The notes under the pieces were generated by a model. The model was given only the letters and a program-made list of their open reading frames with translations. It was not told the DNA's origin and made no database searches. This document shows positions 58,690 through 64,000 of a stretch of 64,000 nucleotides of DNA, piece after piece (within the stretch, counting starts at the first letter, position 1; every line of letters begins with the position of its first letter). The stretch spans positions 9,610,001-9,674,000 of the forward strand of contig NC_079515.1 in the NCBI RefSeq assembly GCF_000801105.2. The letters are read 5' to 3'. The translations under genes were made by a program, and so were the position numbers. This stretch comes from Raphanus sativus (Eukaryota > Streptophyta > Magnoliopsida > Brassicales > Brassicaceae).

Positions 58690-59545
58690 CAATAAACATT
58701 ATCGCAGACGACTTAGAATTAAGTCGTCCATAAGACTTAAAGGTAAGTCGTCTAAAGAGGTCATTTTTCCAATTGAAAATTAAAAGGGACGACTTAATTC
58801 TAAGTCGTCCGGCTTTGTTTGTTAAAAAAAAAATTCAGACGACTTATATATAAGTCGTCTACGAGAAACGGGCTAATTTTGCATTTGACCGAATCGTGTC
58901 AGATCTTTGACTATTTATGGACGACTTATAATTCAGTCGTCTCTGGAAAGTAAAAATTTCAATATTTTATTCAAACTAGACGACTTACATGTAAGTCGTC
59001 CTAGGTTAGTTTTGTAATTGAAAAATAAAACTTGAAATTTAACTTTCTCCAGACGACTTAACTAAAAGTCGTCCAGCTAGACGACTTAATTTAAGGTCGT
59101 CCGGGATAAGCAAGGTTTGACCAGAAAATTGGGAAAAATTCTGGACGACTTTGCTTTTTCCGGACGACTTTAAATTAAGTCTTCTGACGGGACGACTTTA
59201 TATTATGTCGTCTGGTAAAAGTTAAATTATGAAGTTTTATTTGTTAACTACAAAACTAACCTAAGACGACTTACACGTAAGTCGTCTAGTTTAATAAAAT
59301 ATTGAAATTTTAACTTTCCCAGAGACGACTGAATTATAAGTCGTCCAGAAATAGTCAAAGATCTGACACGGTCAAATGCAAAACTAGCCTGTTTCTCGTA
59401 GACGACTTATATATAAGTCGTCTGGAGTGTTTTTTTTCAACAAACAAAGCTGGACGACTTAGTTTAAGTCGTCCGTTTGACCAGAAGACTCATCAGTAAG
59501 TCTTCTACATACAGATGACTTACTTGTAAGTCTTCTACGCGAAGA
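58690..59545. repeat. Dispersed GACGACTT palindromes of element B, right arm
   Basis: About twenty short palindromes (for example GACGACTTATATATAAGTCG) lie between the transposase gene and the element end. As in element A, an outer symmetry exists: text near 58880-59030 recurs in reverse complement near 59230-59400, so the arm is a large imperfect inverted duplication centred near 59130. Confidence 0.78.
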
Positions 59546-60269
59546 GATTTTGAAAAAAATTCAAATTCGTACCTTAAACTAGGTGAGATGACTTCGTTTG
59601 CACACATGGTCTTCTCCAACTACCCAGAACCTCAAACGAAAGCAACCGTAAGTCAAAACGAAAGAAATATGGCTCTGTCAACCATCGCCCATATTTTGAA
59701 TCAAAAGCTTGAGTTTTTTGGATGAATATGGAGAGAAAGTGAAAGAAATGTTGTTTTTAGTTCATAACAATTGAAACAGAGAGAGTGTAAAGAGATTTAC
59801 TTGCATTAAAGGGCATTAAAAGCTCCAAACAGTTCGTACAAGGTTGTTCCCACTATTCATGGCAGTGGCAATATTGTAAATACTTGAAGAAGAGGAGGTT
59901 GAGACAGTAAAGAAGCCATTTTCGAAAAACAAAAAAAATAAAAAGTTAATGGCATTTTCGTAGATAAAATGCAGGTGTGGGGTTAAAAACTCAAAAAAAA
60001 TGAGTCAAAAGAAAGTGTTAGTTTTCTGTTTGACTTCAAGTTTTGAGTCACTTTTACAAAAAGGCCTTGATATATATTGACATCATTTAAAATAATTGAT
60101 GAAAATATTTAAATTTTTTACATCAGTTATTAATAAACTGATGTAAATTATTTGCATCACCACTTTCAGAGTCATTTATTTAACTGATGTAAAACTATTT
60201 TACATCATTTATAACTAATGCAAAATTATAAAATAAATGATGCTAAATGACTCTTTTTTTGTAGTGTTA

Positions 60270-61225
60270 ATACAACTCCACAACTTAATACAGTGAATTT
60301 TAAATGAATTTTTAAAATACATGTTTAAATAACAGTGAATTTGTAAACTTTAATACAAATCATCTTTAAAATTCTGAGTTGAATACATTCCTTTTAGTGT
60401 GTTAGTGTAAGTTTGTAATTAATACATACTACACACAATATTATATCTAAAAACATATATGGTTAGTTTCTTACTGTTAATTGTGTTATTTACTTAATCT
60501 AGAATGAGTTTTTCTCTTTTGTTATTTTACCTAATTACTCTAGATGAGTTTTTCTCTTTTGTTATTTTTACCTAATTACTCTGTAATTATACCACCACTC
60601 GAAAATAACTATCATGTAGATAGCATCAAAAAGGCTGTGATCAGTTGATGATCATGTCCACAGCAAACAGTTTACATGCTTGGTTTTTACTGTATCAATG
60701 CGGCAATGTTATTTACAAAAAGGTGATATGACACATAAATTTGGTAATATGACATTCTAGAAAAAGCTAGGTGGTTTCTTACAGTATAAAATAGAAACCG
60801 AGAGATTTCAATTCATCATCAACTTGAGATATAAACCAAAAGGATGAGTGTTACAAAAACAAAACAAAACAAAAGGATGGTTGTTTTCGGGAATATATGC
60901 CATTGCCAACTTTGGATGTGTCACATATTATTCCAAAATTATAAGAATAAAGCCACAACAGTGCGACGATAAGAAAATCTTCCCCCTATGATATTTTGAT
61001 ACAACATTTGTCCCATCCTTTATATCTCTTATGCATGGTGCTTTATCAATATCTTGGTTTCTTACAAACAACACTTTTTACTCCATATTCATGCACGGTC
61101 CTTTAGATAAACTATTAAGCTTTATTACCTAATTGTAACGTGTCATCACATTAAGCTCAAAATACAAACACAATTCAGCTATAGACCAGAGGAAACCCGT
61201 AAATAACCATTATATGAATTTAAGT
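60270..61225. other. AT-rich intergenic stretch
   Basis: No gene was recognised. A 31-base stretch around GAGTTTTTCTCTTTTGTTAT is repeated in tandem near 60507 and 60545. Confidence 0.4.
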
Positions 61226-61236
61226 AATCTGAAACA

Positions 61237-62455
61237 GGAAAACTGTTATTTAAATCACCAATTTTCAAATTTGGTTGAAATAAAAGACCAACTTTTTGGT
61301 AAATAAAAAAAACAATCAGCTGAATATAAATATTAAATTAATAAAATTAAAATTTTCATTATTTTATCCAAAATAAAATTTTGGTAAATAAAAAGTTCAT
61401 GACTAAATTTTTGGCCATATATATAAATATTAAATTAATAAAATTATAACTTTCATTATTTTATCCAAAATAAATTTAAATAAATTTCATTTATATTAGT
61501 TTAATAATTATTTCTTAAATAATATTAACTTTTAGTGATTATTTACAATTATTATGCCACTTTTTGTAATTGTTCATATAGTCCTAATTGGATAATGTTT
61601 CATAATTTTAATCTCAAAATTTTAATTTCTTTATAAAATATTAATATTTTTTATTATAACAATAATAAAATTATTCTTATATAGGTTCTTCCTGATTCTA
61701 AAGATGTAGCAACATTTTGGATTTTAACAATTTTTGGTGAAATTTGTTTTTTCATTAAAATGCAGAAGAAATCTTGTAACACATTTATAGAAATTATCTA
61801 CATTTTTGTTTTGGATACCCTTTTCGTTTGAGGATAAAAAGTTGAATTAAAATTTCACTAACAAATATTTTTGGTAGTAAAATTATAAAACATAATTTAA
61901 ATAAGTTTATATAGATATTTACGAAAATTTATCGTAAATAATTATAAAAGTTCTTCATAATCGTTGTTTTAACTGATACTCAGTTAATGATATGTTAACA
62001 AATTATTTTGGAATATAAATGAAACTCTAGAATTTTTTACTTTGAGAAAATTAAAACCTTTAATATTTTGGCTTGAATTACTTTTTATTATTAGTGCTAT
62101 AGTTATAAAAATATAAAACTAATATTTTGGAAAAAAATTGATTTATATTTTGCAAGAAAATATCAACTTTAAGAACCATTTAATGCTTACTGTTAGTCGA
62201 TTATAACTCGTGACTGACAATATAAATAAAATGATATAATCAACTAAATTTATGATTAAAATGACTTTTAATCAAAATTAAGTGTTTGTTTTACCACAAA
62301 AATGATAACTAACAATAGGAATAAAATGATATAATCAACTAAAATTTATGATTAAAATGACTTGTTAATAAAAATTGAATATTTTTGTTTACAAAAATTT
62401 GATGCTTTATTTCAATCAAATTTGAAAGTTGGTGATTTAAATGACATATTTTCTC
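61237..62455. mobile_element. Non-autonomous Mutator-like element with long terminal inverted repeats
   Basis: The 11-bp direct repeat AATCTGAAACA flanks it (61226-61236 and 62456-62466), within the Mutator range. The left end GGAAAACTGTTATTTAAATC and the right end in reverse complement GAGAAAATATGTCATTTAAA continue with matching CACCAA.TTTCAAATTTG and GAAATAAA, giving inverted repeats of about 70 bases. Inside, a roughly 90-base direct repeat (about 61320-61385 and 61420-61485) and another pair (about 62215-62275 and 62310-62370) are visible. It has no coding capacity. Confidence 0.82.
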
Positions 62456-62466
62456 AATCTGAAACA

Positions 62467-63812
62467 GTATTCCATTAACATTTTCTTTTTAAAAAAATAT
62501 TCTATTAACAGTTCACACACGTATTCTACAAGATTTAATTTGAACAACGATAACGTGATTATGTAGGTTTAAAAAAAAAACTATAAATGTTTACTCTATT
62601 AAAAAGTGGTGAGACAATTTGTGCTATTTTAAGATGTATTCAGCTGAAGTATTTTACCTGATTTTCATGATTTGTAAATGAAATATTCAGCTGCTCTAAG
62701 AGTAAAATAGTTTTAGTCTAACAGAATAACTATACAGTCACACCCTATAAGTTGGTATGTAATATTTTCAATATTTTGGCTTTTCTTTATCTTTGTCTAA
62801 CTATCAACGTGTAGTTCTCTATTTTTGACTAAAGATTATGTAGTTCAAACCACTTATAAGATCTATCGTCTAAACATAATATGGTTTTCAATAAAATAGA
62901 AAAATCATAATTTAAGAATATATATGGTTCTCAATAAAATAGAAAAATTCATAATTTTAAATAATGGTAACACATAAATACTTCCAATCACAGAAGCATC
63001 ATTAAGTTACTTTAATTTCCATTAAAAAGAATCAAATTCTTGAGAGAATTACTCTAGTGACTAGATTTTACTTATTTTACGTACGTAAATGATACAAGTA
63101 AATTCGTTCACTCCTTTTTGCCTATTTAATAGATCGAAGTAATCAATACAAGTAAGATTCATATTCTCTAGTTACAAAAAAAAAAGATTCATATTCTCCT
63201 GACGTGTTGATATCTTTTCAACCTTGAAAAAATGACATATTTGTATTCATTTTAGTTCCTCGCTGCAATTTGACCGTCTAAAGTTATGTCTAAATCTTTG
63301 ATAAACGTACATATGCATTGCACCGATAACCAAATGCAAATTGTACCTGTAATATAAGTTAATTCTCACCTAGTATTAGAGTATATCATTTTCTTAATTG
63401 CTTAAATGAAAATCCGTATCCGTGGTTATGACAACTTGTTCACGCAATCTCTAAGCTTTCCCGACCACAGCTCGTTGTTGTTGTGCTTATCTTAGCATGT
63501 GTTTGTGAGCAACGTGAAACTCCTGGTCCAATCATGTACTATATATAATTAATATAGATGTGGTCGAAATGAGATAAATTCAATATGATGCTGACACGTA
63601 TATATTTTCGGAAATTTTGATCATGTTTATCTCAATTTGGTGGACCAAAAAGCATTCTAGATGCATCCAAACGTTTCAAAAGGCCTATCTATACATACAT
63701 ATATTTGATGTCGATGCTACGTACCAATACTTAATAGATCACGTATACATAAGTATACATAACACAGACAAAAACTAAGTTTACACCCGTAACAACTAAC
63801 ATGCATGATATT
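62467..63812. other. AT-rich intergenic stretch at the right side
   Basis: No gene, RNA gene or bounded element was recognised. Confidence 0.4.
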
Positions 63813-63814
63813 TA

Positions 63815-64000
63815 CTCCCTCCATTTCAAAATATCGATGTTTTAGAAAAAAAATATTATTTCTAAAAAATTCATATTTTACATTGTCATTGTAAATATCA
63901 AAAACATTAATAGTATTTATTAAATTTTGATTGGTTGAAAATTATAAAAATAGCTAAACACAGAAAATAATACATTTATTATCAAAAAAATTCGTATTTT
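63815..64000. mobile_element. MITE of the CTCCCTCCATTT type, cut by the window edge
   Basis: It starts CTCCCTCCATTTCAAAATAT after TA (63813-63814), the typical left end of a widespread plant MITE; the right end lies beyond the window. Confidence 0.5.

Larger units (their letters stand above)
52987..60066. mobile_element. Larger Mutator-like element with DUF1985 and transposase genes (element B)
   Basis: The 9-bp direct repeat TTGATATAT flanks it (52978-52986 and 60067-60075). The ends GGGAGAATTGCCAAGTGTGA and ...AAAAAGGCC match element A. It contains a plus-strand DUF1985 gene and a minus-strand MuDR-type transposase gene facing each other. In plants, DUF1985 domains commonly accompany Ulp1-like (C48) proteases in Mutator-like elements of the Kaonashi type; no protease domain is visible here. 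Introns and subterminal parts are filled with GACGACTT palindromes. It is 7080 bp and inserted within the CACTA element. Confidence 0.85.
51504..60266. mobile_element. Non-autonomous CACTA element, interrupted by element B
   Basis: The left end is CACTACAAAAAAAC and the right end TTTTTTTGTAGTG, the terminal motif of CACTA (En/Spm) transposons. TTA flanks both sides (51501-51503 and 60267-60269), a 3-bp target duplication. Subterminal regions repeat ATTGATGTAAAT/ATTTACATCAAT-type motifs many times in both orientations, as expected for transposase-binding sites. Without the inserted Mutator-like element it would be about 1.7 kb. I found no CACTA transposase. Confidence 0.85.

Overview
The window is nuclear DNA from a crucifer, most likely the Brassica/Raphanus group. 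Genes are split by GT-AG introns, intergenic DNA is AT-rich and packed with plant transposons, and gene order follows Arabidopsis chromosome 3 from about At3g21550 to At3g21670. Product names come from remembered Arabidopsis sequences and gene order. No search was run.

Collinear genes, left to right: DMP2-like membrane protein (1361-1918, -); UGT84A2-type sinapate glucosyltransferase (10074-11567, +); senescence/dehydration-associated protein like At3g21600 (17651-20774, -); acid phosphatase/haloperoxidase-related membrane protein like At3g21610 (21870-23624, -); CERK1-like LysM receptor kinase (29574-32584, -) with a frameshifted ectodomain; PP2A B' zeta-like subunit (36154-37754, -); remnants of a UBX-domain gene like At3g21660 (38.8-40.2 kb, -); NPF6.4/NRT1.3-like transporter (40568-42644, -). 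Homologues of At3g21580, At3g21620 and At3g21640 were not seen, which fits gene loss after Brassica genome triplication. An AVT6B-like amino acid transporter (27288-28914, -) next to a cysteinyl-tRNA synthetase tail (26.76-26.90 kb, +) matches an Arabidopsis chromosome 5 neighbourhood (At5g38820/At5g38830) and looks transposed into this block.

Mobile DNA fills the gaps: a decayed Ty1/copia element with a 5-bp target duplication (2546-6437), a tRNA-type SINE, two hAT-like elements, Emigrant-type and other MITEs, two Harbinger-like elements carrying gene fragments (one holds an IscU/ISU piece), a LINE reverse-transcriptase scrap, Helitrons on the minus strand (one with three successive 5' ends), and a long-TIR Mutator-like element near the right end.

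The most unusual part is 44.8-60.3 kb. Two related Mutator-like elements without clear terminal inverted repeats, 44855-49211 and 52987-60066, have different 9-bp target duplications and share ends. Both are filled with short palindromic motifs built on GACGACTT/AAGTCGTC. The larger one carries a DUF1985 gene and a convergent MuDR-type transposase gene, both cut at a shared internal junction near 56.95 kb, and it sits inside a CACTA element (51504-60266). The smaller one has lost its genes and carries a 20-bp repeat array that turns round on itself into a long foldback. From 60.3 kb to the end I see only AT-rich intergenic DNA and elements.
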